DNA of 26,177 nucleotides, from positions 1 through 26,177 of the IMG/VR virus record IMGVR_UViG_3300025642_000026, one strand, 5' to 3'. A program made the translations under genes and the position numbers. Positions 14,219 to 23,082 of this stretch are shown here, piece by piece. This stretch comes from a virus. Positions within the stretch are counted from its first letter, which is position 1. The number at the start of each line of letters is the position of its first letter. The notes beneath the pieces are model-generated. The model worked only from the letters and a program-made list of their open reading frames with translations. It did not search any database and was not told the origin of the DNA.

Positions 14219-14801
14219 TAACACAAGCGCAACGGGCGGGTATCTTGCCCCGATAAACACCGAAGCCCAGGACACCGCCTTTGAGGACTTTTTTCACGGG
14301 GTACTTTCTGGGATTTCAGGTATTACCGGAGTATTAACGCGCCCGGCATGGCAGCAGAACCCGCCGCCCGTCCCGGAGCCTGACATTGATTGGCTTGCAT
14401 TTTCAATTACAACCGATGAAGCCGCCGCAGGTAGTGCATATTTTGTACCGGACACCATTACAGAGGGAGAAGTAGAAAGCGAAGTAGTAAACGCATGGCG
14501 GGATGAAACAATCACGTTGAAAGTATCAGCATACGGGCCAAACGCGCAGGCAACCGCAAAGAGAGTAAGGGAAGGTCTACAAATAGGACAGAACCGGGAA
14601 ACGTTGAGAGCTTCAGGCGTGTCATTTTTAACAGCAAGCGATATAAGACACGTCCCGGAATTGGTAAATGAAAGATGGCACAACCGCGCAGACATTGACC
14701 TTGAATTTAACCGCCAAACAAGGCGTACATATAGAATTTTATCGTTGATAAAAGCCGCAGGAACAATAAATGGCAATGAATTTGAAACAGAAACCCCATG
14801 A
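14211..14801 (+). CDS. Phage neck terminator-like protein
   Basis: This encodes 196 residues. ATG 14211 is preferred to TTG 14205. The mid-region DIDWLAFSITTDEAAAGSAYF and the block VVNAWRDETITLKVSAYGPNAQATAKRVREGLQI are characteristic of the neck/terminator (gp12-like) protein found before DUF3383 sheath genes. FNRQTRRTYRILSLIKAAGT follows at the C-terminus. The family caps the tail tube and joins it to the head. It starts within the overlap with the previous gene and precedes the sheath by 17 nt, which contain a GGGAGAG site for the sheath. Confidence 0.75.
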   Translation: MADNTSATGGYLAPINTEAQDTAFEDFFHGVLSGISGITGVLTRPAWQQNPPPVPEPDIDWLAFSITTDEAAAGSAYFVPDTITEGEVESEVVNAWRDETITLKVSAYGPNAQATAKRVREGLQIGQNRETLRASGVSFLTASDIRHVPELVNERWHNRADIDLEFNRQTRRTYRILSLIKAAGTINGNEFETETP

Positions 14802-14818
14802 ATAAGGGAGAGTAGAAA

Positions 14819-16303
14819 ATGGCTATAGAGCTAAACACATCACGACTTGTAAATGTTGACGTTATCGTGAGTCCGGTCGCAGCAGCGCGGCGCGGATTCG
14901 GTACTTTGCTCATAGGTGGCGATTCAGGAGTACTTGACCATTACGAGCGATTCCGGGCATACACTACCATTACCGGAGTATTGGTTGATTACAGCGTTAC
15001 CGATCCTGAATACTTGGCAGCCGCATTGTATTTTGGACAAAGCCCGAAACCTGATGATCTTATGATTTGCGGGATATACCCGACAGCGCAGGCAGGGTTT
15101 TTGAAATGCGGCGCGGTTGCAACCGCAGATCAGGCCGCACTATTGGCCGCCTTAAACCTTGTAACGGCAGGTGCGTTTAAAATTACAATAGACGCATCAG
15201 CAGCCGCCATAATTTCAACGCTTGATTTTTCAGCGGCAACCACATTGAGCGGATGCGCGGCAGTTATTGACACCGGCCTAACCGGGGCGACTTGCTCATG
15301 GGACGGTACTCGGTTTATTTTTACATCAGCAACGACCGGCATAGATTCAGCCATTGCAGCCCTTGACGTAGCAGGGGCCGGGACCGAGATTAGCACCACA
15401 ATCAAGGGAACCACGGCAACCATACTATATGCGGTTGCTGGTATTGTAGCAGAGACACCCGTTGAGAGCATCACTGAAATGGCAGACCGCAACGGGTCAT
15501 GGTATGGCCTTATGTTCGGCGTAACAACCCCGTTGACCGATGAGGAAAATCTTGCAATGGCGTTATATATCGAAGCCCTGACCCCTGCCCGCGTTTTTGG
15601 AATAACTGAAACGGATACAAACGCCTTGAGTGCATTGTATACGTCTGACATTGCATATCAGATGGAAGCCCTTGCATACCGTCGCACCATAACATCATAC
15701 AGTGCCAATGCCAACGCCATATCATCGGCATTTGGTCGTGCTTTCAGCGTGAATTTCAACGCAAACAGAAGCACCATTACGCTGATGTATAAGCAGGAGC
15801 CCGGCATAACCGTTGAGAACCTTACAGAAACTCAGGCGCTCGCACTTGCAGGCAAACAGTGTAACGTATTCGCAGCATATGGCAATGACACGGCGATTTT
15901 TCAGACCGGGCAAATGGCAAGCGGCGCATACTTTGACGAAGTTCACGGTCTTGATTGGTTTGCGGATGCCCTGCAGAACGCGCTCTATAACCTGCTTTAT
16001 ACCAGCACTACAAAGATACCGCAGACTGAAGCAGGCGCTAATCAGCTTGCAACAGAGGCAGCGAGTGTGTGTGAAGAGGCTATAAACAATGGTTTGATTG
16101 CTCCCGGGACGTGGAACGCTGATGGCTTTGGACAGCTTGAACGTGGCGACTACCTGCCCGACGGTTATTACATTTATATGCAGCCGATGAATGAACAGGC
16201 GCAGGCATTGCGCGAAGCACGCGAAGCCCCTGTTATGCAAATTGCCGTTAAGTTGGCAGGCGCGATACACACAATAGACGTTCAAGTAAACGTAAACAGA
16301 TAA
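14819..16303 (+). CDS. Tail sheath protein, DUF3383 family
   Basis: This encodes 494 residues. It has the DUF3383 start (LNTSRLVNVDVIVSPVAAARRGFGTLLI), a large Ala/Thr-rich central domain (about 90-205), the core MADRNGSWYGLMFGVTTPLTDEEN, YRRTITSYSANANAISSAFGRAF, and the C-terminal ALREAREAPVMQIAVKLAGAIHTIDVQVNVNR that closes the inner sheath fold. A GGGAG site precedes ATG 14819. The presence of a sheath defines a contractile tail. The sheath contracts around the tube to drive it through the host envelope. The tube gene follows at once, as expected. Confidence 0.9.
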   Translation: MAIELNTSRLVNVDVIVSPVAAARRGFGTLLIGGDSGVLDHYERFRAYTTITGVLVDYSVTDPEYLAAALYFGQSPKPDDLMICGIYPTAQAGFLKCGAVATADQAALLAALNLVTAGAFKITIDASAAAIISTLDFSAATTLSGCAAVIDTGLTGATCSWDGTRFIFTSATTGIDSAIAALDVAGAGTEISTTIKGTTATILYAVAGIVAETPVESITEMADRNGSWYGLMFGVTTPLTDEENLAMALYIEALTPARVFGITETDTNALSALYTSDIAYQMEALAYRRTITSYSANANAISSAFGRAFSVNFNANRSTITLMYKQEPGITVENLTETQALALAGKQCNVFAAYGNDTAIFQTGQMASGAYFDEVHGLDWFADALQNALYNLLYTSTTKIPQTEAGANQLATEAASVCEEAINNGLIAPGTWNADGFGQLERGDYLPDGYYIYMQPMNEQAQALREAREAPVMQIAVKLAGAIHTIDVQVNVNR

Positions 16304-16318
16304 CAGGAGATTAAAACC

Positions 16319-16774
16319 ATGAGCGGAGCATATAGCTTTTTAGACGTAACAGCAACTATCTCAGGGCCGGGCGGCAGTGTTAATCTCGCCGCCGATGCCG
16401 GTATTTCGGATGAGGGGATACTGATTGAGGCTATTGACGATAAAAACACAATGACCATCGGCGCAGGTGGTGCAGGTATGCACAATCTGTCAGCCAGCAA
16501 AGCGGCAACGGTTAAAGTTGTCCTGCTGAAAACCAGCCCGACCAATTCAAAGCTACAAAAAATGTTTGAATACCAGACCGGCTCAAGTTCTACCCATGGA
16601 CGTAACACGGTCACAGTCCGGGATTCTGCACGTGGCGACTTGCACAAATGCGAAGGCGTGGCTTTCAAGAAACAACCATCTGTTGGATATGCCAAAGAAG
16701 GCGCAACGCTTGAATGGATGTTTGACTGCATAAAATGGACGCCGTTGCTTGGAGTTGGAACGCCAGCAATTTAA
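16319..16774 (+). CDS. Tail tube protein, DUF3277 family
   Basis: This encodes 151 residues. YSFLDVTATISGPGGSVNLAA at the N-terminus, then ISDEGILIEAIDDKNTMTIGAGGAG, the helix SASKAATVKVVLLKTSPTNSKLQKMFEYQ, and the ending ATLEWMFDCIKWTPLLG are the DUF3277 pattern. Rings of this beta-sandwich protein stack to form the inner tube. AGGAG (16305-16309) lies 9 nt before the ATG. It is placed between sheath and tail chaperone, the conserved order in contractile tails. Confidence 0.88.
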   Translation: MSGAYSFLDVTATISGPGGSVNLAADAGISDEGILIEAIDDKNTMTIGAGGAGMHNLSASKAATVKVVLLKTSPTNSKLQKMFEYQTGSSSTHGRNTVTVRDSARGDLHKCEGVAFKKQPSVGYAKEGATLEWMFDCIKWTPLLGVGTPAI

Positions 16775-16806
16775 ACCGATAACGCAATACGGGAGGGACA
16801 CCGCAA

Positions 16807-17259
16807 ATGGAATTTAAAATAAAAGGAACCACCTACACGGCAGGCAAGCTCAACGCGGTTGCACAGTTTCATATTGTGCGCCGCATTCTGCCTGTTTTCT
16901 CCGGCCTTGCAGACATCCAGGGCGACATCAAATCAGCCAAAACATCAGAGGACAGAGAAGCCGCAGTATTTGAAAAGATACTCCCGCCTGTTTTTGATGC
17001 GTTTTCTAAAATGACAGATGACGAATTTGAAACGGTTTTATATGGACTGCTTGCCGCGATCAAGAAAAAGGAACCCGGCGACTGCGGATATTCGCCCGTA
17101 ACAAACGGGAAGAGCCTTATGTACGATGACCTTACAATGCCCGACTTGGTGCAAATGGCAGCCAAGGCATTTCAAGCGAACCTATCTGATTTTTTTCAAG
17201 GCCTGCCGTCGGATTTGAACGAAGCCCTGTCAAAACAAAGCGGCCCGCAGAATGGGTAG
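16807..17259 (+). CDS. Tail assembly chaperone, short form
   Basis: This encodes 150 residues in the zero frame. It starts MEFKIKGTTYTAGKLNAVAQFHIVRRILP, contains the helical LPPVFDAFSKMTDDEFETVLYGLLAAIKKK and ends DFFQGLPSDLNEALSKQSGPQNG. A GGGAGGGA site precedes the ATG. Such proteins lie between the tube and tape-measure genes and coat the tape measure while the tail assembles. A long form is commonly made by ribosomal frameshifting into an overlapping frame. Here an overlapping -1 frame opens at 17190 and runs to the tape-measure start, and a T7 slippery run sits exactly at its beginning (see the extension entry). Confidence 0.82.
   Translation: MEFKIKGTTYTAGKLNAVAQFHIVRRILPVFSGLADIQGDIKSAKTSEDREAAVFEKILPPVFDAFSKMTDDEFETVLYGLLAAIKKKEPGDCGYSPVTNGKSLMYDDLTMPDLVQMAAKAFQANLSDFFQGLPSDLNEALSKQSGPQNG
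17190..17196 (+). other. -1 ribosomal frameshift slippery heptamer
   Basis: Seven T residues are phased as T TTT TTT relative to the chaperone frame (codons TTT 17191-17193 and TTT 17194-17196), the X XXY YYZ form used by phage tail chaperones. The -1 frame has a TGA stop at 17187-17189, directly before the heptamer, so it opens exactly here. A second, less canonical run is AAAACAA at 17232-17238. Confidence 0.65.
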
Positions 17260-17426
17260 GGTTTCACGATGGCAGGGAATGGTTGTACCGGCCCGCGACT
17301 AGGCAAATGTGCAAGTATGAAAGCATAATCAACGGAACACTAAGCCTTTTTGACATTGCAGAAATGAACGAAGCGTTAGACATTCAGGACGAAAACGAAA
17401 CCAGATTTTATAAGGCAAATGAATAA
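17196..17426 (+). CDS. Tail assembly chaperone, frameshift extension
   Basis: This -1 frame has no usable start codon before ATG 17307 and no RBS, but it is clearly coding: GFHDGREWLYRPATRQMCKYE, then INGTLSLFDIAEMNEALDI and the end ETRFYKANE. It ends at TAA 17424-17426, overlapping the tape-measure ATG (TAATG). If ribosomes slip at 17190-17196, 130 residues of the short form are joined to 76 of this frame, giving a 206-residue long chaperone. This is the role of lambda gpGT or P2 E+E'. The long form would bind tape measure and recruit tube subunits. A slip at 17232-17238 would also work and give the same total length. Confidence 0.72.
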   Translation, partial: SRPAVGFERSPVKTKRPAEWVGFHDGREWLYRPATRQMCKYESIINGTLSLFDIAEMNEALDIQDENETRFYKANE

Positions 17427-19006
17427 TGGCAGGTAACGTTATAAAGCAATTCTTTGTTGGTCTTGGCTATGATGTAGACACGGCAGGGCAAAAGGGATTT
17501 ACAGACGGTATCGGTAAAGCCGGATTAGCGGTTGCCGGTTTGGGCGCCGCCACTTTTGCCGCCGCCGGTGCTATTACTGCATTCGTTACAAGCGTAGCAA
17601 AAGAGCTTGACGTTATATCAGATTTGAGTAAGCGCACCGAGGTTGCAGCTTCAGTGATTGAAGAAATGGGGTATATCGCAAGCCTTACAGATTCAAGCGT
17701 GGGCGCGGTCAATGCAACGATTGATATGTTATCGCGAACCATTGGTGAAGCAGCGGCAGGACTTGGCCGTGGTATGACAACATTCAAAGCACTTGGCATG
17801 GAGGCGAAACATTCAAACGGCGACTTGAAAACCACCGCCGAGGTCATGGAAGAAGTTAAAGAAAAGATCAAGGATTTAGGCCGGGGCGAACAGCTTGCAG
17901 TATTGCAGAAACTTGGCATTGACCCGACCATGATTTACATGATGACAAACAACGTTTCCGATTTGAGTGCAGAATTTAAAGCGCTTTATGCCGGGGTTGG
18001 GTATGACTCAGAAAAAGCCGCACAAACGTCCAGTGATTTTATGGATGTTCAATTTAAACTGAAAAAAGTATTCGACGTTTTAAAGAAAAGCCTTGCCGTT
18101 GAATTTATGCCACAGTTAATGCGATCAATGGAAGCAATCCGCAAAACAATGCTTGAGAACATGCCCCGGATTATTGCGGTATTGAAACCAATTATGGGCG
18201 GTGTTTTAAAATTAGCAGGCATTTTATTTAGGCTTGGCAAAAGAGCAGCAGACGTTCTATCAGACATAATAGAGTGGCTTGACAAGGCAAGCGGGGCAAC
18301 AAATATTTGGATAGTCGCAATCGGTGGAGTAATGGCTGCATGGAAGTTATTAAACCTTTCATTTTTACTAAGCCCGATAGGGGCGATACTTGCGCTTAGT
18401 GCAGCGTTACTGCTTTTATACGATGATTATATGACGTTTAAAGAGGGCGGAGAAAGCCTAATTGACTGGGGGAATTGGACGCAAGAAATCGACGTGGCAA
18501 TAGAAGCATTAAAACTTTGGTGGTCGGCGTTAGATACTTTTTACAGCGCCATACTTAATTTTTTTATTGCGTTCCATGCAGCCCTTGGCGGTGAAACCGG
18601 CATAGCCGTTGAAACTTTAAGTGAGATGTTTGATAAAATAAAAGTTTTTCTTGATAGACTACTTGGCTTTTTCGGAATCACGTTTGATGGAATAGGTGAA
18701 ATAGTTACAAACACGGTGGGGAAAATCATCGGTTTATTTGAAAAATTAATGTCGTTCAAGGGAATAAAAGGATTGCTTGATAGCATTTTCGGAGAGGGTG
18801 GCAGTGGTTCGCGTGTAATTAGGGCAAACAAAATGCCCGACATACCAGCGGCAGCAGGAGCGAACAACAGCGGCGCGACGGTCAACCAGAATATCACAAA
18901 CCAGATTCAAACAAGCGACCCTGAAGCAGCAGGCAGGGCAGTAGAAAGAGAAAGCAAGCGCGGTATATCTGACTTAGCGCGGAACACTCAAGCGGTGGCA
19001 ATGTAA
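17426..19006 (+). CDS. Tail tape measure protein
   Basis: This encodes 526 residues, mostly helical. Residues about 32-58 are a hydrophobic Ala/Gly segment (GLAVAGLGAATFAAAGAIT). The middle holds VISDLSKRTEVAASVIEEMGY and long amphipathic helices. Residues about 295-340 contain a strongly hydrophobic stretch (WIVAIGGVMAAWKLL, then LLSPIGAILALSAALLLLY) typical of the membrane-interacting region. The C-terminus is low-complexity and Asn/Gln-rich (ATVNQNITNQIQ). It sets tail length, and its modest size implies a short tail. It starts in TAATG with the chaperone extension and ends in TAATG with the next gene. Confidence 0.88.
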   Translation: MAGNVIKQFFVGLGYDVDTAGQKGFTDGIGKAGLAVAGLGAATFAAAGAITAFVTSVAKELDVISDLSKRTEVAASVIEEMGYIASLTDSSVGAVNATIDMLSRTIGEAAAGLGRGMTTFKALGMEAKHSNGDLKTTAEVMEEVKEKIKDLGRGEQLAVLQKLGIDPTMIYMMTNNVSDLSAEFKALYAGVGYDSEKAAQTSSDFMDVQFKLKKVFDVLKKSLAVEFMPQLMRSMEAIRKTMLENMPRIIAVLKPIMGGVLKLAGILFRLGKRAADVLSDIIEWLDKASGATNIWIVAIGGVMAAWKLLNLSFLLSPIGAILALSAALLLLYDDYMTFKEGGESLIDWGNWTQEIDVAIEALKLWWSALDTFYSAILNFFIAFHAALGGETGIAVETLSEMFDKIKVFLDRLLGFFGITFDGIGEIVTNTVGKIIGLFEKLMSFKGIKGLLDSIFGEGGSGSRVIRANKMPDIPAAAGANNSGATVNQNITNQIQTSDPEAAGRAVERESKRGISDLARNTQAVAM

Positions 19007-19575
19007 TGTCAGAACTTTTTAAAACAGATTTAGCGTCTTTTATACCAGAGCGATTAATCGGCGAATTTCAAGCGACCGTTACCATTGAGGAAGCCGCCGA
19101 CGATGAACTGGAAATCACAAGTCACCCTGTACAGCAGGGCGCAAATATAACGGATCATTCATACAAGAAAGCCGCAGGTATTCGAGTAGCTGCGGTTTAT
19201 TCAGATACCCCCGACGCACTACGGGAAAAATATACTGCTTTGCTTAAAATGCAAAGCGACCGCATACCAATTAAAGCAATAACCGGCAAGCGCACATATA
19301 ACAACATGCTGGTTAAAAGGGTCGGACAGGTCACAGACGGCAACGCAGAAAACACCTTGCAGTTAACCTTTGAGTTAATCGAAGTGTTTATAACTGCACT
19401 GGAGGTAACAACCTTACCGCCCCGCGCACAGCAGGCCCAGCCAGAGAAAACAGGAGCAACAGAGCAGGTAGGCAAAAAACAGGCGGGAGCAGTAGACGGG
19501 CAAGAAGCAGAAAAAGCAAAAGCTGAAAAAGATAGATCTGCCCTAGATGTCTTTGTGGGCGGATTTTTTGGTTAG
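19006..19575 (+). CDS. Dit-like baseplate protein
   Basis: This encodes 189 residues. The N-terminal two-thirds (FQATVTIEEAADDELEITSHPVQ, then ANITDHSYKKAAGIRVAAVY and LQLTFELIEVFI) is the Dit-like N-terminal domain, the ring that joins the tail tube to the hub. The last 45 residues are a charged, flexible tail (EKTGATEQVGKKQ...EKAKAEKDRS) ending in hydrophobic DVFVGGFFG. The gene overlaps the tape-measure stop (TAATG) and lies directly after it, the normal position. The family match is by visible pattern. Confidence 0.78.
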   Translation: MSELFKTDLASFIPERLIGEFQATVTIEEAADDELEITSHPVQQGANITDHSYKKAAGIRVAAVYSDTPDALREKYTALLKMQSDRIPIKAITGKRTYNNMLVKRVGQVTDGNAENTLQLTFELIEVFITALEVTTLPPRAQQAQPEKTGATEQVGKKQAGAVDGQEAEKAKAEKDRSALDVFVGGFFG

Positions 19576-19584
19576 GGATAAATT

Positions 19585-19908
19585 ATGGCAGATCAAGTTT
19601 ATAAAATTCCAGTAACGAACATACCCCAACGTTTTGAAATAACGCTTTCGGGGACAGATTACATATTTGAAAACCGATACATGAGCGGGCTGAGCATGTG
19701 GGTATTTTCATTGATTGACGCAACCACGCTTGAAACGCTTATTTTAAATATGCCGATGGTATCAGGTGCGAACTTGCTCCGGCAGTTTGCTTATTTACTT
19801 ATACCCGGTAGCTTAATTACTTTCACTATAGATGAACCGAACACCCCGCCCGCCCTTGCAACTTTAGGAGACGGCGCGTTCCTGTATTACATAATTGAGG
19901 CTGAATAA
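19585..19908 (+). CDS. Baseplate plug protein, Pam3 gp18-like
   Basis: This encodes 107 residues, rich in beta strands: YKIPVTNIPQRFEITLSGTDYIFENRYM, then WVFSLIDATTLETLILNMPMVSGANLL, and the ending LGDGAFLYYIIEAE. This strand order, with the N-terminal IPVTNIPQRFEITL motif, matches the small plug proteins (DUF6983/Pam3_gp18) of simple contractile baseplates. GGGATA lies just before the ATG. It sits between the Dit-like ring gene and the hub gene. The next gene begins with GTG immediately at its stop. Confidence 0.75.
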   Translation: MADQVYKIPVTNIPQRFEITLSGTDYIFENRYMSGLSMWVFSLIDATTLETLILNMPMVSGANLLRQFAYLLIPGSLITFTIDEPNTPPALATLGDGAFLYYIIEAE

Positions 19909-20841
19909 GTGGACACAATAGCAGGCTTACAATATATTAGGAAATTTAATCTGCTACTTGCAGGCGAAACCGGCGAAGGCTTGGACTTATCCGGGTTACA
20001 CGTCAAATTTACTATAAGCAAATCAGACCAACAAACGCCAAACACCGCAGAAATAACCATATACAACATGGCACAGGCCACAATCGAAAAGGCCAAAAAG
20101 GAATATACCAGAGTAGTTATTCAAGCAGGCTATGAGAGCAATTTTGGCGTGATTTTTGACGGTACAGTCAAGCAATATCATGCAGGCCGGGAGAACGGCA
20201 CCGATACATACTTGCAAATTTCAGCCGGAGACGGTGACGTGGCTTATCTTTATGCAGTCGTAAATGGCACATTGAGCGCAGGCGCTACACAAAAGGATCA
20301 AATGCAGCTTGCAGGCGTTTCAATGCAGCAACAGGGCGAAGTAGCCGAGGGATTCATCACAGAGGATGCCGTGGGCGCTGTCCTGCCCCGTGGGAAGACT
20401 TTCTACGGCCCAGCACGTGATTACCTTAGACAAAGCGCACGTTCAACAGAGGCAACGTGGAGCATTCAGGACGGTAAATTTCAGGTTTTAAAGATGGGCG
20501 AGCTTTTACCCGGCCAAGCAGTCGTTTTAAATTCAAAAACCGGGCTTATCGGAACCCCAGAGCAGACCAAAGACGGGATAAAAGGTAGATGCTTATTAAA
20601 TCCTATGCTTAAAATAGGGATAAAGCTCAAGATTGACGAAACAAGCGTTCAGGCTGCCAAACTCCCGAACACTGGCAAAGACGACCCGGTTAATAAAATG
20701 CCAAGCATAGCAGCAGACGGCGCATACCGTATTTTAAAAAATGATTTTACAGGCGATACCGGCGGTAATGATTGGTATTGCGATTTTATATGTATTGACG
20801 TTGACGAAACAGCACCGGCAGGGAAACAGGTGAAGGCATGA
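19909..20841 (+). CDS. Baseplate hub protein (gp44/gpD-like)
   Basis: This encodes 310 residues starting with GTG 19909, next to the previous stop; no ATG lies nearby upstream. The beta-rich start (LDLSGLHVKFTISKSDQQTPNTAEITIYNM) is the typical first domain of phage hub proteins. GVIFDGTVKQYHAGRENGTDTYLQISAGDGD follows, then ARDYLRQSARSTEATWSIQDGKFQVL and a C-terminal OB-like part (LKIGIKLKIDETS). Related hub proteins form the trimeric base on which the spike sits. The gene overlaps the spike gene by 4 nt (ATGA). Confidence 0.8.
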   Translation: MDTIAGLQYIRKFNLLLAGETGEGLDLSGLHVKFTISKSDQQTPNTAEITIYNMAQATIEKAKKEYTRVVIQAGYESNFGVIFDGTVKQYHAGRENGTDTYLQISAGDGDVAYLYAVVNGTLSAGATQKDQMQLAGVSMQQQGEVAEGFITEDAVGAVLPRGKTFYGPARDYLRQSARSTEATWSIQDGKFQVLKMGELLPGQAVVLNSKTGLIGTPEQTKDGIKGRCLLNPMLKIGIKLKIDETSVQAAKLPNTGKDDPVNKMPSIAADGAYRILKNDFTGDTGGNDWYCDFICIDVDETAPAGKQVKA

Positions 20842-21542
20842 CAACATCAAGAACAGAGCGCACTGGCGACTTAGAAGAAACCATGCGCGGTATGTCAGAC
20901 GGTCAGCAAGCGCAAATGTGGACAGCACTTCCGGGCATCATTACCGCTGTTGATTTAACAGCTCAGACCGTAACCGTTCAGCCTGCTATAAATGGCATTA
21001 TTACAACGCCAGAAGGGGAAACAGAATCAACCACAATGCCGCTATTGGTAGATGTTCCGATTTGCTGGCCACGGGCGGGCGGGTTTGCTTTGACTTTCCC
21101 GGTTGCCGTAGATGACGAATGCCTTGTAGTTTTTTCAAGCCGTTGCATTGATGGATGGTGGCAATCAGGTGGCAATCAGGATCAGGCCGAACAGCGTATG
21201 CACGACCTGTCAGATGGTTTCGCAATTTTAGCACCGACAAGTCAGCCGAAAAAACTTGAGAATGTAAGCAGCGCAAACGCACAGCTACGAGATGAAGTCG
21301 GGACTACATTTTTGGAAATCACCCCAGACGGCAAAATAAATGTAGACGCAAAAACGGAAATGAATTTCACATCGCCGTCAATTATATTTGATTCAGCATG
21401 GGTTGAATTTAAAGGCGGGGCGGTTGCCTTTACTTCTAACGCAGTATTTAAGGCCGCCGCCTATATTTATGGCTCTTGGATTAACTTAATTACTCACAGA
21501 CATACAGAAACCGGCGGGACAACATTAGTACCGAAGGCATAA
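20838..21542 (+). CDS. Central spike protein, gp138 N-terminal domain
   Basis: This encodes 234 residues. ALPGIITAVDLTAQTVTVQPAI and LVDVPICWPRAGGFALTFPVAVDDECLVVFSSRCIDGWWQSG form the OB-fold of the gp138 N-terminal spike family. A beta-helical middle follows (INVDAKTEMNFTSPSIIF). The tip INLITHRHTETGGTTLV contains HRH, the His-x-His pattern that binds an iron ion at the apex of P2/phi92-type spikes. The trimer would pierce the outer membrane, so this tip supports a Gram-negative host. It overlaps the hub gene by 4 nt. Confidence 0.85.
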   Translation: MTTSRTERTGDLEETMRGMSDGQQAQMWTALPGIITAVDLTAQTVTVQPAINGIITTPEGETESTTMPLLVDVPICWPRAGGFALTFPVAVDDECLVVFSSRCIDGWWQSGGNQDQAEQRMHDLSDGFAILAPTSQPKKLENVSSANAQLRDEVGTTFLEITPDGKINVDAKTEMNFTSPSIIFDSAWVEFKGGAVAFTSNAVFKAAAYIYGSWINLITHRHTETGGTTLVPKA

Positions 21543-21547
21543 AGATA

Positions 21548-21907
21548 ATGCGATACCGAAAACAAGACGCAAACGGCGACTATTCATACGGGCATGGCTT
21601 GGTTGATTTTTATATTGATATCCCCGAAGCTGTTGGCCAGGCGGTACTGACCCGGCTTAGACTTTGGGTGGCTGAGTGGTTTTTGGACACGGCGGAAGGT
21701 ACGCCATACGAGCAATCAGCACTTGGCACAAATAAAATGAACACAATTGAACCAGCGTTAAGAGATAGAATACTCGAAACAACCGGCGTGACCGGAATAG
21801 AAACAGGATCGTTTCAACTTTTATGGGATGCGGAAAATCGGCACATTGAAGTTAGTGCAACGATTGACACTGAATACGGGCAAACAGAAATAAGCGGAGT
21901 TTTATAA
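21548..21907 (+). CDS. Baseplate wedge protein, gp25-like
   Basis: This encodes 119 residues. GHGLVDFYIDIPEAVGQAVLTRLRLWVAEWFLD, then GTPYEQSALGTNK and LRDRILETTGVTGIETGSFQLLWDAENRHIEVSATIDTEYG fit the gp25/lysozyme-like wedge family (DUF2634-like), which links baseplate to sheath initiation. The position between spike and gpJ-like wedge is the conserved one. It overlaps the next gene by one base (TAATG). Confidence 0.78.
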   Translation: MRYRKQDANGDYSYGHGLVDFYIDIPEAVGQAVLTRLRLWVAEWFLDTAEGTPYEQSALGTNKMNTIEPALRDRILETTGVTGIETGSFQLLWDAENRHIEVSATIDTEYGQTEISGVL

Positions 21908-23079
21908 TGGCAATTTCAGACCTTTATTATTTAGACGCGGAAGGCTTACACGCCCCGGAATATCAAGTTATTTTAGACTTTTTTCTTGACCAATACCGCT
22001 CTATTTACGGTGAAGATAGTTACCTTGAAACCGACTCAAAGGACTATGAATTAGCAGCCGTGTACGCGCTGGCATTATACGATACCATGCAAACCAATGT
22101 ACAGATATATAACGGATTTAGCCCGCAGACAGGCGAAGGCGATAGCTTGACACGTAACGTAGCAATCAACGGGCTGCAAAGGGCTATACCAACATACTCA
22201 TCGGTTGATTTAACCATAGTCGGAACAATCGGAACGACAATCGCGGCAGGATATGCGAAAGATGCGCAGGAACAAAAATGGATGCTCCCTGAAAACACTG
22301 TTATCGGTTCAACAGGTTCTGAAACCGTGACAGCAACAGCGGATGAAATCGGCGCAGTAGATGCAGCCATAGGAACGATAACCATAATAGGAACACCAAC
22401 ACGCGGATGGTCTTCTGTAACAAACGCAGCGGCAGCGGTGGCAGGCGAAGCGGTTGAAACAGACGCAGGGTTGAGAATACGGCAAACAATATCAACCATG
22501 TTTTCAAGTCAATCAATTTTTGAGGGATTAGTTGCGGCAGTCGCCGCTGTTACAGGCGTAACAAGATATATCGGATATGAAAACGACACCGCCGCAACAG
22601 TCGCTAGTATAAGCGCTTACAGTATAGCAGTAGTGGTCGAAGGCGGGGACGTTGACGAAATAGCTGAAGCAATATTTAACAAAAAATCAATCGGTTGCGG
22701 AACAGACGGCGACGTTAATATCACGGTTCAAGATTCTGAAGGTTATGAAACTGTAATTAATTTCTACAGGCCAACTGAAAAAGCAATTGATGTTACTGTT
22801 ACTCTATCCGCGTTAACTGGATGGTTGACAACAACAGAAGATGTCATCGCCGCAGCGGTAAAGGCAGCGATTGACGCGCTTGTAATTGGCGAGGATGTAC
22901 TTTATACGAAACTATTTACCCCGGCAAATTTAGGCGGCACTGCGCTCGGAGAAACATTTAACTTAACGTCAATAAAAATAATTTTAACCGGTGGAACACC
23001 AGCTGAAACCGACATATCAATTGACTTTGACGAACTGGCAACCCTAGCCCTTGCAGATATAACCATTACCGCGAGTTAA
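21907..23079 (+). CDS. Baseplate wedge protein, gpJ-like
   Basis: This encodes 390 residues of the Baseplate_J family. YQVILDFFLDQYRSIYGEDSYLETDSKDYELAAVYALALYDT begins the protein. WSSVTNAAAAVAGEAVETDAGLRIRQTISTM is the conserved central element (A-x-x-G-x-x-x-E-T-D-x-x-x-R-x-R). A C-terminal repeat of alpha/beta units runs through AIDVTVTLSAL. LFTPANLGGTALGETFNLTSIKI ends the family core. It forms the outer wedge that carries fibres and moves during sheath contraction. No strong RBS is present, consistent with coupling to the previous gene. Confidence 0.9.
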   Translation: MAISDLYYLDAEGLHAPEYQVILDFFLDQYRSIYGEDSYLETDSKDYELAAVYALALYDTMQTNVQIYNGFSPQTGEGDSLTRNVAINGLQRAIPTYSSVDLTIVGTIGTTIAAGYAKDAQEQKWMLPENTVIGSTGSETVTATADEIGAVDAAIGTITIIGTPTRGWSSVTNAAAAVAGEAVETDAGLRIRQTISTMFSSQSIFEGLVAAVAAVTGVTRYIGYENDTAATVASISAYSIAVVVEGGDVDEIAEAIFNKKSIGCGTDGDVNITVQDSEGYETVINFYRPTEKAIDVTVTLSALTGWLTTTEDVIAAAVKAAIDALVIGEDVLYTKLFTPANLGGTALGETFNLTSIKIILTGGTPAETDISIDFDELATLALADITITAS

Positions 23080-23082
23080 AAT

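Noticed and set aside
15130-15651. 173-codon reverse-strand frame opposite the sheath gene
   Set aside because: It is a shadow of the Ala/Thr-rich sheath domain; all genes around it are forward and overlap closely.
15722-16285. 187-codon reverse-strand frame opposite the sheath gene
   Set aside because: It is antisense to a well-recognised DUF3383 region, with no start signal or family pattern.
22044-22499. 151-codon reverse-strand frame opposite the gpJ-like gene
   Set aside because: It is Val/Ser/Pro-rich, a typical antisense shadow of Ala/Thr/Gly codons, in a clear Baseplate_J gene.
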